DNA of 64,000 nucleotides, from contig NZ_CP121111.1 of NCBI RefSeq assembly GCF_029625335.1, forward strand, positions 930,001 through 994,000, in the 5' to 3' direction. The DNA is from Flavobacterium nitratireducens (GTDB lineage: Bacteria; Bacteroidota; Bacteroidia; Flavobacteriales; Flavobacteriaceae). Below the pieces are notes generated by a model. The model made no database searches and had not been told where the DNA came from. It was given only the letters and a program-made list of their open reading frames with translations. The translations under genes were made by a program, and so were the position numbers. Positions within the stretch are counted from its first letter, which is position 1. Each line of letters opens with the position of its first letter. Of the stretch, positions 35,147 through 44,784 are shown piece by piece.

Positions 35147-35674
35147 TTACTTTTGAGTAAGCTTTTTCAATTCGGTTCCGCCTGGAATTTGCATCTTATC
35201 AGTCAAAATTGAAATATCTTCCAGATTAAAAACACCTGTCAAAGACATTAAAACTGTTCGACTCATACCATTTGTATCATCCTGAATAAACATTACAAAC
35301 TCATTCATCACATTTGAATTTCCTGTTCTTTTAACATCAATTGTTATCTGTTTACCATTTTCATTTACCTTTTTTAACTCCTCCATTGCCGAAGTCTTAA
35401 TGTAGCCATCTGCAACTTCCTTCATTTTCTGAGCTGCTGCTTTGTTCGTAGTTGAAAAAACCCTTAAATCATTCAAATTTTGAATCAACTTTAAATATTG
35501 TTGCGTCTCTTTATCAGAAGCATCAACTTTAACTTTACTCATTAATTCAAACATTTTTTTATTCACTACTACCGAAACAACTTCATCTTTACCATTAAAC
35601 TGATCAAAAACGGCTTGTCCGTAAAACGAAGTTGAAGCAAATGCAACTAACATCGTTAGTATTACTTTTTTCAT
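35147..35674 (-). CDS. DUF4252 domain protein
   Basis: The 175-residue protein has a signal peptide (MKKVILTMLVAFASTSFYGQ) and a DUF4252 domain with DEVVSVVVNKKMFELMSKV, LNDLRVFSTTNKAAAQKM and the C-terminal LMSLTGVFNLEDISILTDKM. DUF4252 proteins are common in Flavobacteriia, often near an ECF sigma/anti-sigma pair. None is seen here. Probably a periplasmic protein of unknown role. Confidence 0.88.
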   Translation of the reverse strand: MKKVILTMLVAFASTSFYGQAVFDQFNGKDEVVSVVVNKKMFELMSKVKVDASDKETQQYLKLIQNLNDLRVFSTTNKAAAQKMKEVADGYIKTSAMEELKKVNENGKQITIDVKRTGNSNVMNEFVMFIQDDTNGMSRTVLMSLTGVFNLEDISILTDKMQIPGGTELKKLTQK

Positions 35675-35861
35675 ATCTATATTTTTATTTTAATAGTTTC
35701 TAAATTATTAAATAGGTATAACCATTTCCATGCCAAAAAACGACTTTTTATTTTATTCTCCCAATACATTTAACTAGTTTTATAGAGTATTTCGAAATGA
35801 AAGCCCTAAAAACAAAACTAAAGATAGTATTTTTACGTAAATAGCCTAAAAGTTATTCCAA

Positions 35862-37319
35862 ATGAAACTTAAATATAAACGCCTATTATTTCTTTTTATT
35901 TCATTATGTTCCTTACAAAGCTGTCAGGATAATGATGACTCATTACCAGAAAACACTGATTTAGATGTCCAAAAATTTATTTGGAGAGGATTAAATGAAA
36001 TGTATCTGTGGCAGGAAAAAGTTCCAGATTTAGCAGACAACCGATTTACTAATAATTCCGAATATGAAAATTTTTTAAAACCATTTTCTCCTGAAAATTT
36101 ATTTGAAAAATTACTATACAGAGCACCCGATTCTGATGCTGCTAATCAATATGATGTTGTAGACCAATTTAGCTGGATAGTAAGCGATTACACTACTTTG
36201 GAACAACAATTACAAGGAACTTCAAAAAGCAATGGTGTAGAATTTGGCTTTAGTCGTATTTCACAAAACAGCAATCAGGTAATTGCCTACATTCGCTACA
36301 TCATCCCTAATTCGGATGCAGCTGTTAAAGACATTAAGCGTGGTGAAGTCATTTATGGTATTAACGGAACAAGTCTTAATCTAAACAATTATGCCAATTT
36401 GTTTTTTAGCAATGCCGAAAGTTACACTTTAAATTTTGCTGATTTAACATACGACTCTAACAACAACCCTGTAATTACTCCAAATGGAAAAAATCTCAGC
36501 CTAACCAAAACAACCTTAGCCGAAAATCCAATATTAATTAAAAAAGTAATTACTAGCGGAGCACACAAAATTGGTTATTTAATGTACAATGGTTTTTATC
36601 CAAGTTACGATTCCCAACTAAATGATGCCTTTGGTTTTTTCAACTCAGAGGGAATTACAGAACTGGTTTTAGATTTGCGATACAACAGTGGTGGTTCTGT
36701 AAATAGTTCGATACGATTAGCCAGTATGATTACAGGACAATTTACAGGAAAAATTTTCAATGAATTAGCCTATAATACTAAAAAATCTTTTCTCAATAAA
36801 AAATACCTTTTCGTTAGTACAATTGATGGAAACGCTTTAAATAGTTTAAATCTCACCAAAGTTTATGTGTTAACAACCAGAAGCACCGCATCGGCAAGCG
36901 AGTTAATCATTAACGGATTAGACCCCTATATTAACGTTGTACAAATAGGAGATTATACTTATGGAAAAAATGTAGCCTCAGTTACACTTTACGACTCTCC
37001 TAGTTTGACAAAAACCGGATTAAATAAAAATCACCGCTACGCTATGCAACCTATTGTTGCGCAGTCTCAAAATTCAGTTGGTTTTAGTGATTATTTAGAT
37101 GGATTAGTGCCTGATCACCTAGTAACAGAAAGAATAAAAACTTTAGGAATATTAGGTGAACCTAACGAGCCCTTATTAAGTACAGCAATTGGGAAGATCA
37201 CTGGAACCGCTAAATACACATTACCAGAAAAAACTACCACCAACTTTATTCATCTTAACGACTCTAAAACATTAAGAGGAATGAATTTGATGTATTTTGA
37301 TGAGAAATCAGACTTATAA
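35862..37319 (+). CDS. S41-family serine peptidase, lipoprotein
   Basis: The 485-residue protein is a C-terminal-processing-type protease anchored by a lipid (FISLCSLQSCQDND; lipobox Cys about 21). After a helical N-terminal part comes a PDZ-like segment (about 100-190, AAVKDIKRGEVIYGINGTSL), then the S41 catalytic core with IGYLMYNGFYPSYD, ELVLDLRYNSGGSVNSSIR and the nucleophile Ser in RSTASASELIINGL. Lys in the dyad is likely in DYTYGKNVASV. It would degrade or process envelope proteins. It is a single gene. Confidence 0.88.
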   Translation: MKLKYKRLLFLFISLCSLQSCQDNDDSLPENTDLDVQKFIWRGLNEMYLWQEKVPDLADNRFTNNSEYENFLKPFSPENLFEKLLYRAPDSDAANQYDVVDQFSWIVSDYTTLEQQLQGTSKSNGVEFGFSRISQNSNQVIAYIRYIIPNSDAAVKDIKRGEVIYGINGTSLNLNNYANLFFSNAESYTLNFADLTYDSNNNPVITPNGKNLSLTKTTLAENPILIKKVITSGAHKIGYLMYNGFYPSYDSQLNDAFGFFNSEGITELVLDLRYNSGGSVNSSIRLASMITGQFTGKIFNELAYNTKKSFLNKKYLFVSTIDGNALNSLNLTKVYVLTTRSTASASELIINGLDPYINVVQIGDYTYGKNVASVTLYDSPSLTKTGLNKNHRYAMQPIVAQSQNSVGFSDYLDGLVPDHLVTERIKTLGILGEPNEPLLSTAIGKITGTAKYTLPEKTTTNFIHLNDSKTLRGMNLMYFDEKSDL

Positions 37320-37402
37320 AAAGTAAAAAATATTTCACACAGATACAATAATTTGCTGTTTTTGAAGTTGTTAGTTACTAGTAACCATTAAAAACCAACC
37401 TC

Positions 37403-38017
37403 GTGAAAAAAATCACACAATTATTTTTAATTACTACAGCAGTAATTTTATTGGGCTTTGACAAACCCCAAAAAACAACAATTTCTCCAATACAAGTAGT
37501 AATTGATGTAAGCCATGGTGGTACTGACGCCGGAGCTATAAAAAACGGAATTAGCGAAAAACAACTGGTAGAAGCACTTGCTAAGAAAATCAAATCTACA
37601 AACAACGATGTTCGCATTCATTTTACGAGAAATGAAGACAAGACACTAACACTCCAAGAAAGAACGGAATATATTAATTCGCTTAAACCTGATTTTGTTT
37701 TATCCATTCATATAAACGCAAACAAAGACAATACGAAATCAGGATTAGAACTTTATACGTCACAGGAAAATAAATTCTCAGATAAATCAGTTGAAAAAGC
37801 AAACGAACTAAGACAAAAACTTTTAAAACATGACTTTTTCAAATCAAGTTCCGTTAAAACAGCACCATTTTATATCCTTAAAAACAGTAATGCACCAGCA
37901 GTAATTGTCGAATTAGGATTTCTAACTAATGAAAATGACTATAAATATTTAACAGATAGTAATTCTCAAGATAAAATTGCATCATCTATTTCAGAATACT
38001 TATCGGAATTAAAGTAA
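37403..38017 (+). CDS. N-acetylmuramoyl-L-alanine amidase (Amidase_3)
   Basis: This 204-residue zinc amidase cleaves the peptide stem from peptidoglycan. The zinc ligands are His in VIDVSHGGTDAGA, Glu in SEKQLVEALAKKI, His in VLSIHINANKDN and the catalytic Glu in VIVELGFLTNENDY. A signal-like N-terminus (KKITQLFLITTAVILLGF) sends it to the periplasm. It starts at GTG (37403), and no better ATG is available. A 12-bp perfect palindrome GTTACTAGTAAC lies just upstream (37374-37385). Confidence 0.9.
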   Translation: MKKITQLFLITTAVILLGFDKPQKTTISPIQVVIDVSHGGTDAGAIKNGISEKQLVEALAKKIKSTNNDVRIHFTRNEDKTLTLQERTEYINSLKPDFVLSIHINANKDNTKSGLELYTSQENKFSDKSVEKANELRQKLLKHDFFKSSSVKTAPFYILKNSNAPAVIVELGFLTNENDYKYLTDSNSQDKIASSISEYLSELK

Positions 38018-38049
38018 AAAAAATGCCGCTTTGAGAGCGGCATTTTTTT
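38017..38049. terminator. Bidirectional terminator
   Basis: AAAAAAATGCCGCT and AGCGGCATTTTTTT pair perfectly around loop TTGAG between the amidase and the cobalamin receptor genes. Confidence 0.9.
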
Positions 38050-38062
38050 GATAAATCAATTG

Positions 38063-39987
38063 TTAAAAATTGATATTCAACCCTACTTTAAAGTTTCTTC
38101 CTCTCGTATTGTAACCTACTACCTCAACAAAATCTTCATTGGTAATATTTGTTACCGAAGCAAAAACATTCATTCTATTTTTGATTAATTCATACTTAGC
38201 TGTTGCATTCAACAATTGATAGGAATCCAAAACAGAAACAACTGGTGGATATCCCATAAATCCTTGCCTTTTGTCCAAGTACTGATAGCTAACTCCAACA
38301 AAAGCACCCGGTACAAACTGATAATCAATTGCTGCATTTACCTTATGTTTTGGATTGTATAGATTAGCTGTTATATCAGGAAAACTATTAATTACCATTT
38401 TATCTTCCGTCTGGGTAAATGTATAATTAGCGTTTAAATTTATCTTATTGTTAAATACCCAAGTAAAACTAGTTTCAATACCTTTAGAATTGTATTTTCC
38501 ATTCGCATTAAAATAAGCTGTTCCATACTCAATAGCAGATTTCTCTTGTCTATAAAAAGCTACTGAATTCAAAACTATTTTCTTATTTAAAAAAGCTAGT
38601 TCAAATCCTGTTTCAACAGTACTGTTTTCTTCTGCCTCTAAATTCATATTCCCTCCATAAGTAGCATACAATTGATACAAACTTGGTGCAATGTATGCCG
38701 TGCTGAATGACGAAATTATTTTTAACGGTAAATTTTCAAAATGATAAGATGGATTAATATTATACACAAAATGATTACCGTATTTACTATGAATATTCAA
38801 CCTTGCACCAGCATTAATATTCAAACCAAAATTGGAATTATAAACCGCCGTCACATAAGGATCAATCAAATTATATGTTGCCAGCTCATTTGGAATATTC
38901 GTGTATAAACTATTAATTGACATATCAAAAAACTGAAATTGGGTTCCAGTTACAACAAAGAAATCAGTTGAAATTTGATATTTGTTAAATGCATCTACAC
39001 TTACATTTCTTGATTTATACTTTGTTAAACCTCCATACTGAAACAAACCTCTATCCATTAAACTAGCAGCAGTATTTACTACTAATTCTCCATTATCATA
39101 TTTATATTTTGGTGAAAACCCAACTCTGTATTGCTCCGATTTTCCATAGTTATTTGGGTTATCTGCAAATGCATTATCATCAAAATCATTTTTAAGGCGA
39201 TCATAATTAGCAAAAAAATCAAAACTTAATTTTTTCGTAGGGGTAAAACCAAATTTCACCAAACTATTAACTCTTGAAAAACTATCGTCTTCAAAGCTCT
39301 CACCATTAGGAGCTTTTGCCTCTGAAATACCCGTAATCTCGCTACTATTTAAAGAAGCGAAATAATTGAACTTTTCTGTTTTTCCATTAAACAAAAATCC
39401 TTGATTGTATTCCTGAGCCGAATAATCTTTATCTTGAGCTGTTGTTTGAGTACCTACATTCATATACACATTTCCAGCAATCGGTTTTTTAGCCGCTTTT
39501 TTCAAAGTAATATTAATCACACCAGTAGCTGCTCCAGTACCATACAATGTACTCGCAGCTCCTTTCATAATTTCAATACTTTCAACCTGCTCTACAGGAA
39601 TCAAACGTAAATCGTAATCAAAATTAATTCCAGAAGCATCAGTAACAGGAATTCCATCAATCAAAATTAAAGTTTGACGATTACGCCCTCCTCTTATGTA
39701 ATAGCTTTGATTCTTACCTGCACTACTCTGGTTACCATTAACTTCAACACCAGCCACTGTACTCAAAACAGTAGCCACTGACTGTCCTGGTCTTTTTTTC
39801 AAATCATCAGCAGTAATTTTCACAATTACCTTACCTGATTTTTCTTTTGGTAAAGCAAACTTAGAATCTGAAATAACGACCTCTTCTAATTCATTTGCAG
39901 CCGATTGGATTACTCCTTTTTTTGTGCCAAAGCACATGCACTTACTAACACGAATAACGCACTAATACGAACGATTTTTTTGTTCAT
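38063..39987 (-). CDS. btuB: BtuB-like TonB-dependent cobalamin receptor, frameshifted near the start
   Basis: An outer-membrane receptor for vitamin B12 or a corrinoid, judged by the riboswitch upstream and the BtuFC genes opposite. The ATG at 39987 gives a signal peptide (MNKKIVRISALFVLVSACALAQ) that runs out of frame in the T7 run (A7 on the coding strand) at 39917-39923. The rest is open from 39937. One added A joins them into 641 residues. The plug has LILIDGIPVTDASG and ESIEIMKGAASTLYGTGAATG, and the barrel ends in KVGLNINF. It lacks a carboxypeptidase-like domain, as expected for BtuB. An indel error is likely. Confidence 0.87.
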
Positions 39988-40100
39988 TTTAAAAACATTT
40001 AATAACAGTAATCACTGTTACATGACTAATAAATGGGAGAAAAGCATAGAATTACCCATACCCAAACCTTTTTTCCCGAAAGTTTGATACTCGATGTAAA

Positions 40101-40343
40101 AAGGCAGGTCTCCTGGCTTGCGTCTTGTTGTTGACCTTCTCATCCGCCGTGGCGGACAATGGTTTTGTAGAAACAACAAGCTTGATAGCATACAGTTGCG
40201 GGTACAGCTCGGGATTTAAGATTTTAGAATAAAGATTTAAGATTTCTGATTTTACATCCTGAAATCTAACTTCTGTTTCTAAACGCTTTCACCTGATTCC
40301 CTTTTAAGGCTATTTCTTAATTTGAAAAAGCCACCTCAATACG
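40101..40343 (-). promoter_or_regulatory. Cobalamin riboswitch upstream of the btuB-like gene
   Basis: Read on the minus strand, conserved elements occur in order: GGGAATCAGGTG (40290-40301), CCCGCAACTGTATGC in the core, and AGCCAGGAGACCTGCC (B12 box and closing stem, 40103-40118). A GC-rich hairpin TCCGCCACGGCGGA and an AT-rich insertion lie in variable stems. Adenosyl- or other cobalamin binding should repress the receptor. The expression platform is in the roughly 110 bp to the start. Confidence 0.93.
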
Positions 40344-40522
40344 GCAGCAAAGATAAAACTTAATTTAGTAATTAATCAAATTTATGTTTTAAGGAAAAAA
40401 CATATTTTTATATATCCAAAAATTCGATGAAAAATTCATTTTCAAAAATAAAACCGAAGATTTAATAACATAAACTATTGAATTCATCCTAAAAAACGGA
40501 CTCTTTTTTTTACAATTTCCTA

Positions 40523-40530
40523 TACCTTTG
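40523..40530 (+). promoter_or_regulatory. -7 promoter element (TACCTTTG) for the binding protein/permease genes
   Basis: Exact TAnnTTTG match 21 bp before the binding-protein start. The transcript would begin downstream of the riboswitch region, so the riboswitch does not cover this side. Confidence 0.5.
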
Positions 40531-40551
40531 CCCAAATTTAAAATTTAATTA

Positions 40552-41694
40552 ATGAATTTATTTTTCAAAAAAATCATATTTCTGATCGTATTAGTCAACT
40601 TTGTTTCTTGCAAAAAGAACGAACATTCAACTACAACTTCTGATACATCACAAAAAAATGAAATTGAATATTCAACTAATCTTTCTATTTATAAATACAA
40701 GAGCTATTCTATCGTAAAAATTAGTAATCCTTGGCCAGATGCTAATAAAGATTTCACCTATATTTTGAAAGAAAAAAATGCCACAATACCTGATAGTCTT
40801 TCTAAATACACCTCAATTACTATCCCATTACAATCTATTGTAGTGACTTCTACCACCAATATTCCTTTTATCGAAATGTTGAATGAAGAAAGAAAATTAT
40901 TAGGATTCCCTCATACCGATTATATTTCATCCCAAAAAACAAGACAATTAATTGATGAGGGGATTGTTAAAAATATAGGTCAAAATGAACGTTTAGATAT
41001 TGAAAAACTGATTGATTTAGCACCAGAAGTAATTGTAGCTTTTGGGATTGACAACAATAACCCTATGATTGCCAACTTAGAAAAAAGCGGATTAAAAGTC
41101 CTGATTCAAGCTGACTGGATGGAACAATCACCACTAGGAAAAGCCGAATGGATAAAATTATACGCAGCATTGTTTGGGAAAGAAAAAGAAGGAAAAAAAC
41201 TTTTTGATGCCATTGTAAAAAACTACAACGACGCACTGAAATTAGTAGCGAATCAAAAAGCCGAAGCTACTGTTTTATATGGTTCCATATATCAAAATCA
41301 ATGGTTTGTTGCCAAAGGAAACAGCTGGGTTGCACAGTTTATGAAAGATGCTAAATCCAATTATTTATGGGCCAATACTGAAGGAAGCGGAAGCCTTGGA
41401 TTGCCTTTCGAAAAAATTTTAGAAAAAGCAAAAACGGCTCAAGTTTGGATTGCAACTGGTTCTTTTAAAAACTTAAAAGAATTAGGTAATAGCAATCCTC
41501 ATTACAACCAATTCAATGCTTTTACTCAAAAAAACGTATATACTTTTGAAAGTAAATTAGGAGCCACTGGCGGAACTATTTATTACGAACTTGCCCCTAG
41601 CCGCCCTGACTTAGTTTTAAAAGATTATATCAAAATTTTTCATCCTGAATTACTTCCGGATTATAATTTTACTTTTGTACAAAAACTAAATTAG
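40552..41694 (+). CDS. btuF: ABC transporter substrate-binding lipoprotein (BtuF-like)
   Basis: The 380-residue lipoprotein (LIVLVNFVSCKKNEH; lipobox Cys) belongs to the Peripla_BP_2 class that binds corrinoids, haem or siderophores. Typical segments are SIVVTSTTNIPFIEML, KLIDLAPEVIVAFGID and AEWIKLYAALFGKEKEG. It pairs with the permease gene 5 bp downstream. Corrinoid specificity is inferred from the neighbouring cobalamin riboswitch and receptor. Confidence 0.85.
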   Translation: MNLFFKKIIFLIVLVNFVSCKKNEHSTTTSDTSQKNEIEYSTNLSIYKYKSYSIVKISNPWPDANKDFTYILKEKNATIPDSLSKYTSITIPLQSIVVTSTTNIPFIEMLNEERKLLGFPHTDYISSQKTRQLIDEGIVKNIGQNERLDIEKLIDLAPEVIVAFGIDNNNPMIANLEKSGLKVLIQADWMEQSPLGKAEWIKLYAALFGKEKEGKKLFDAIVKNYNDALKLVANQKAEATVLYGSIYQNQWFVAKGNSWVAQFMKDAKSNYLWANTEGSGSLGLPFEKILEKAKTAQVWIATGSFKNLKELGNSNPHYNQFNAFTQKNVYTFESKLGATGGTIYYELAPSRPDLVLKDYIKIFHPELLPDYNFTFVQKLN

Positions 41695-41699
41695 TCGAA

Positions 41700-42731
41700 T
41701 TGAAAAAACAAAAGCAACATAGTCTTACTTTTTTCTTTCTTGTAATAGGACTGCTATTTTTATTTTTCACCAATATTAGTTTGGGTTCTATCAATATTCC
41801 ATTCAAGGAAATATACCATAGTTTGACAGGTGGAATAGCCAGTAAATCTAGCTGGGAATACATCATCATTAATTACCGATTACCAAAAGCAATTACAGTA
41901 GTTTTAGTGGGTTTTGGACTTAGTACCAGCGGTTTATTAATGCAAACACTTTTTAGAAATCCCTTAGCAGGTCCCTATGTGCTAGGCTTAAGTTCGGGGG
42001 CGAGTTTAGGTGTGGCTTTTGTAATTTTAGGTGCTAGTTTACTCCCGGGTTTTTTACAAAAAATAGTATTATCTCCTTATGGAATCGTATTGGCTTCTAC
42101 TTTAGGAAGCACAACCGTTTTATTGGCTGTCATAGTAGTTTCCATTCGTTTACGTGATACCATGACCATCTTAATTGTGGGACTAATGTTTGGTAGTTTA
42201 AGCTCCGCCATTGTGGGAACTTTAAGTTTTTTTAGTACTGCCGAACAATTACAAAAATTCACCTTTTGGTCACTAGGAAATTTAGGAAATCTTTCGTGGA
42301 ATTCTATTATTATACTCGCCATTTGTGTTAGTTTAGGATTACTATTAAGTTTGGCTAGTATTAAAGCTTTAAATGCTTTACTTCTGGGTGAAAATTACGC
42401 TCGAAGTCTGGGGCTAAATTATCAAAAATCGAGATTAATAATTATTTTGGCAACCAGTATTTTAGCTGGAAGTATTACAGCATTTGCAGGACCAATTGCT
42501 TTTATCGGATTAGCAGTACCGCATATCGCAAAATTGGTTTTTCAAACCAGCAATCATACCATTTTGTTTTGGAGTACCTTGCTTTTTGGCGCAATGATTA
42601 TGCTTGTTTGCGATACAATATCACAGGTTCCTGGTGGAGAAATAAGCTTACCAATCAACGCGGTAACTTCTATTTTTGGGGCTCCAATTGTGATTTGGTT
42701 ATTAGTTAGAAAACAAAAAATGATTGGATAA
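41700..42731 (+). CDS. btuC: FecCD/BtuC-type ABC transporter permease
   Basis: The 343-residue protein has about ten hydrophobic helices and FecCD family motifs: PLAGPYVLGLSSGASLGVAF, the RLPKAITVVLVGFGLSTSG coupling region and GPIAFIGLAVPHIAKL. It would be the inner-membrane channel for the upstream binding protein. Translation appears to start at TTG (41700), 5 bp after the previous stop. No ATP-binding gene follows; the next gene is lpdA, so the BtuD ATPase must be encoded elsewhere. Confidence 0.88.
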   Translation: MKKQKQHSLTFFFLVIGLLFLFFTNISLGSINIPFKEIYHSLTGGIASKSSWEYIIINYRLPKAITVVLVGFGLSTSGLLMQTLFRNPLAGPYVLGLSSGASLGVAFVILGASLLPGFLQKIVLSPYGIVLASTLGSTTVLLAVIVVSIRLRDTMTILIVGLMFGSLSSAIVGTLSFFSTAEQLQKFTFWSLGNLGNLSWNSIIILAICVSLGLLLSLASIKALNALLLGENYARSLGLNYQKSRLIIILATSILAGSITAFAGPIAFIGLAVPHIAKLVFQTSNHTILFWSTLLFGAMIMLVCDTISQVPGGEISLPINAVTSIFGAPIVIWLLVRKQKMIG

Positions 42732-43017
42732 TAAGTTCCATTTTTTCTTAATCAAAATCAGTGATGAAGCGTTTTTTATTTGTAAACCAAACCCAGTAAA
42801 ACCATAAATTTTCTAAATCCATAAATTTATTTAAAAAACAAACTTCATTTTGTTAGATTTCAAATAATAGAGGGTAATAAACAGTATTCTGTTAAAACTT
42901 TATCCAATAGGGACTTTCAAAAACAGAAATATTCCTTAAATTCGCAATCTCAATTGATTTTAAGTGAAAGCTGCTTTGGCAAACTTCATTTTTACAACTG
43001 AATAAAAAAAAACATAA
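42732..43017. other. Intergenic region without visible genes
   Basis: AT-rich sequence with no reading frame, RNA gene or clear hairpin that I can support. A -7-like TAAATTCG lies near 42939 and could start lpdA transcription. Otherwise I see nothing here. Confidence 0.4.
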
Positions 43018-43129
43018 AAATGACTTGAGCTTGCTCATCGCATTTCACCATTAAAAAACAAATAAATACAAAGAAATGACTTGAGCTTGCTCATGCATTT
43101 CACCAATAAAAAACAAATAAATAGATAGA
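43018..43129 (+). repeat. Two tandem 56-bp repeats upstream of lpdA
   Basis: AAATGACTTGAGCTTGCTCA begins at 43018 and again at 43074. Each is followed by GCATTTCACCA and a TAAAAAACAAATAAATA stretch. Each unit has the inverted repeat TGAGC-TT-GCTCA, and the second runs into the lpdA start, so GAAATGA recurs at every boundary. It appears to be a duplicated leader. Confidence 0.75.
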
Positions 43130-43130
43130 A

Positions 43131-44519
43131 ATGAAATACGACGTAATTGTTTTAGGAAGTGGTCCTGGCGGATATGTAACTGCTATTAGAGCATCACAAT
43201 TAGGCTTTAAAGTAGCCGTAGTTGAAAAAGAAAACTTAGGTGGAGTTTGTTTGAACTGGGGATGTATCCCAACGAAAGCATTATTGAAATCTGCTCAGGT
43301 TTTTGATTATCTAAAACACGCTTCCGATTACGGATTGACAGTTTCTGAATTTGACAAAGATTTCCCTGCGGTTATCAAACGTAGCCGAAATGTTGCTGAC
43401 GGAATGAGCAAAGGAATTACTTTCCTAATGAAAAAAAACAAAATTGACGTTATCGAAGGTTTTGGAAAATTAAAACCAGGTAAAAAATTAGACGTTACTG
43501 CTAAGGATGGTAATGTTACTGAATATAGTGCCGATCATATCATTATTGCAACAGGAGCTCGCTCTCGTGAGTTACCAAACTTACCACAAGATGGTGTAAA
43601 AGTTATCGGATACCGTCAAGCAATGACTTTGCCTGAACAACCAAAAAAGATGATTATCGTAGGTTCAGGAGCAATCGGAGTAGAATTTGCTCACTTCTAC
43701 AACTCTATGGGAACTGAAGTTACAATAGTTGAATTTATGCCAAATGTAGTTCCTGTTGAAGATGAAGACATCTCAAAAGAATTTGAAAAAGCATTGAAAA
43801 AATCAGGAATTACTGTGATGACTAATTCTTCTGTAGAGCGAATCGATACAACAGGAAAAGGAGTTAAAGCATTCGTTAAAACAGCAAAAGGAGAAGAAGT
43901 TTTAGAAGCGGATATTTTACTTTCTGCTGTTGGTATCAAAACTAACATTGAAAATATCGGTTTAGAAGAAGTAGGTATCGCTACTGACAGAGATAAAATC
44001 TTAGTTGATGCGTACAACGCTACCAATATTCCAGGTTACTATGCTATTGGTGATGTAACTCCAGGACAGGCTTTAGCTCACGTAGCTTCGGCTGAAGGAA
44101 TTAACTGTGTGGAGAAAATTGCTGGTATGCACGTTCAACCTATCGATTACGGAAATGTTCCTGGTTGTACTTATGCTACTCCGGAAATTGCTTCTGTAGG
44201 TTTAACAGAAAAAGCGGCAAGAGAAAAAGGATACGATTTGAAAATTGGAAAATTCCCATTCGTAGCTTCTGGAAAAGCCAAAGCATCTGGAAATGCTGAC
44301 GGATTTGTGAAAGTAATCTTCGACGCTAAATACGGTGAGTGGTTAGGTTGCCACATGATTGGAGCTGGTGTAACTGATATGATTGCTGAGGCAGTTGTGG
44401 CTCGTAAACTAGAAACTACAGGTCACGAAATCCTTAAAGCTATCCACCCACACCCAACAATGAGTGAGGCCGTTATGGAAGCTGTAGCAGCTGCTTACGG
44501 TGAAGTGATTCACATATAA
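43131..44519 (+). CDS. lpdA: Dihydrolipoyl dehydrogenase (E3)
   Basis: This FAD enzyme reoxidises dihydrolipoamide in 2-oxoacid dehydrogenase and glycine cleavage complexes. The 462 residues contain the FAD loop GSGPGGYVTAIRASQLG, redox disulfide GGVCLNWGCIPTKA, NAD-binding IIVGSGAIGVEFAHFYNSMG, YAIGDVTPGQALAH and the catalytic HPHPTMSEA. Length is standard. No E1 or E2 gene is adjacent, though lipA lies 4 kb downstream. Tandem repeats occupy its leader, and a terminator follows. Confidence 0.96.
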   Translation: MKYDVIVLGSGPGGYVTAIRASQLGFKVAVVEKENLGGVCLNWGCIPTKALLKSAQVFDYLKHASDYGLTVSEFDKDFPAVIKRSRNVADGMSKGITFLMKKNKIDVIEGFGKLKPGKKLDVTAKDGNVTEYSADHIIIATGARSRELPNLPQDGVKVIGYRQAMTLPEQPKKMIIVGSGAIGVEFAHFYNSMGTEVTIVEFMPNVVPVEDEDISKEFEKALKKSGITVMTNSSVERIDTTGKGVKAFVKTAKGEEVLEADILLSAVGIKTNIENIGLEEVGIATDRDKILVDAYNATNIPGYYAIGDVTPGQALAHVASAEGINCVEKIAGMHVQPIDYGNVPGCTYATPEIASVGLTEKAAREKGYDLKIGKFPFVASGKAKASGNADGFVKVIFDAKYGEWLGCHMIGAGVTDMIAEAVVARKLETTGHEILKAIHPHPTMSEAVMEAVAAAYGEVIHI

Positions 44520-44544
44520 TCCTCAAAATAAATTTCAAAATAAT

Positions 44545-44578
44545 AAAATCCGATGTTTCTACTAATCGGATTTTTTTT
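44545..44578 (+). terminator. Terminator after lpdA
   Basis: AAAATCCGAT and ATCGGATTTT pair around a 9-nt loop, followed by eight T. Confidence 0.82.
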
Positions 44579-44689
44579 GCTCAAGTAAACTTGGATACTT
44601 AAAAAGAAGAAATTGTTTTTCTCATTATTTCTTAACTATCTTTTATTTTTCAAAAAAACAAAAAAATCCTACGTAATATTTTTATTTAC

Positions 44690-44697
44690 TATATTTG
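44690..44697 (+). promoter_or_regulatory. -7 promoter element (TATATTTG)
   Basis: Exact TAnnTTTG match about 87 bp before the MG2-type gene start. Confidence 0.45.
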
Positions 44698-44784
44698 ATA
44701 TTAGCCATTTTTTGACAAAAACTCTTTTGTTGTTAAAATAATGAAGTAAAATTCAATCGAAAAATACCTTAAAATCATATAGTA

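Noticed and set aside
37374..37385. Palindrome GTTACTAGTAAC as an operator
   Set aside because: It is a single copy with no regulator gene nearby and no second site; kept only as a remark on the amidase gene.
43018..43129. CRISPR-like array
   Set aside because: There are only two directly adjacent units with no spacers and no cas genes.
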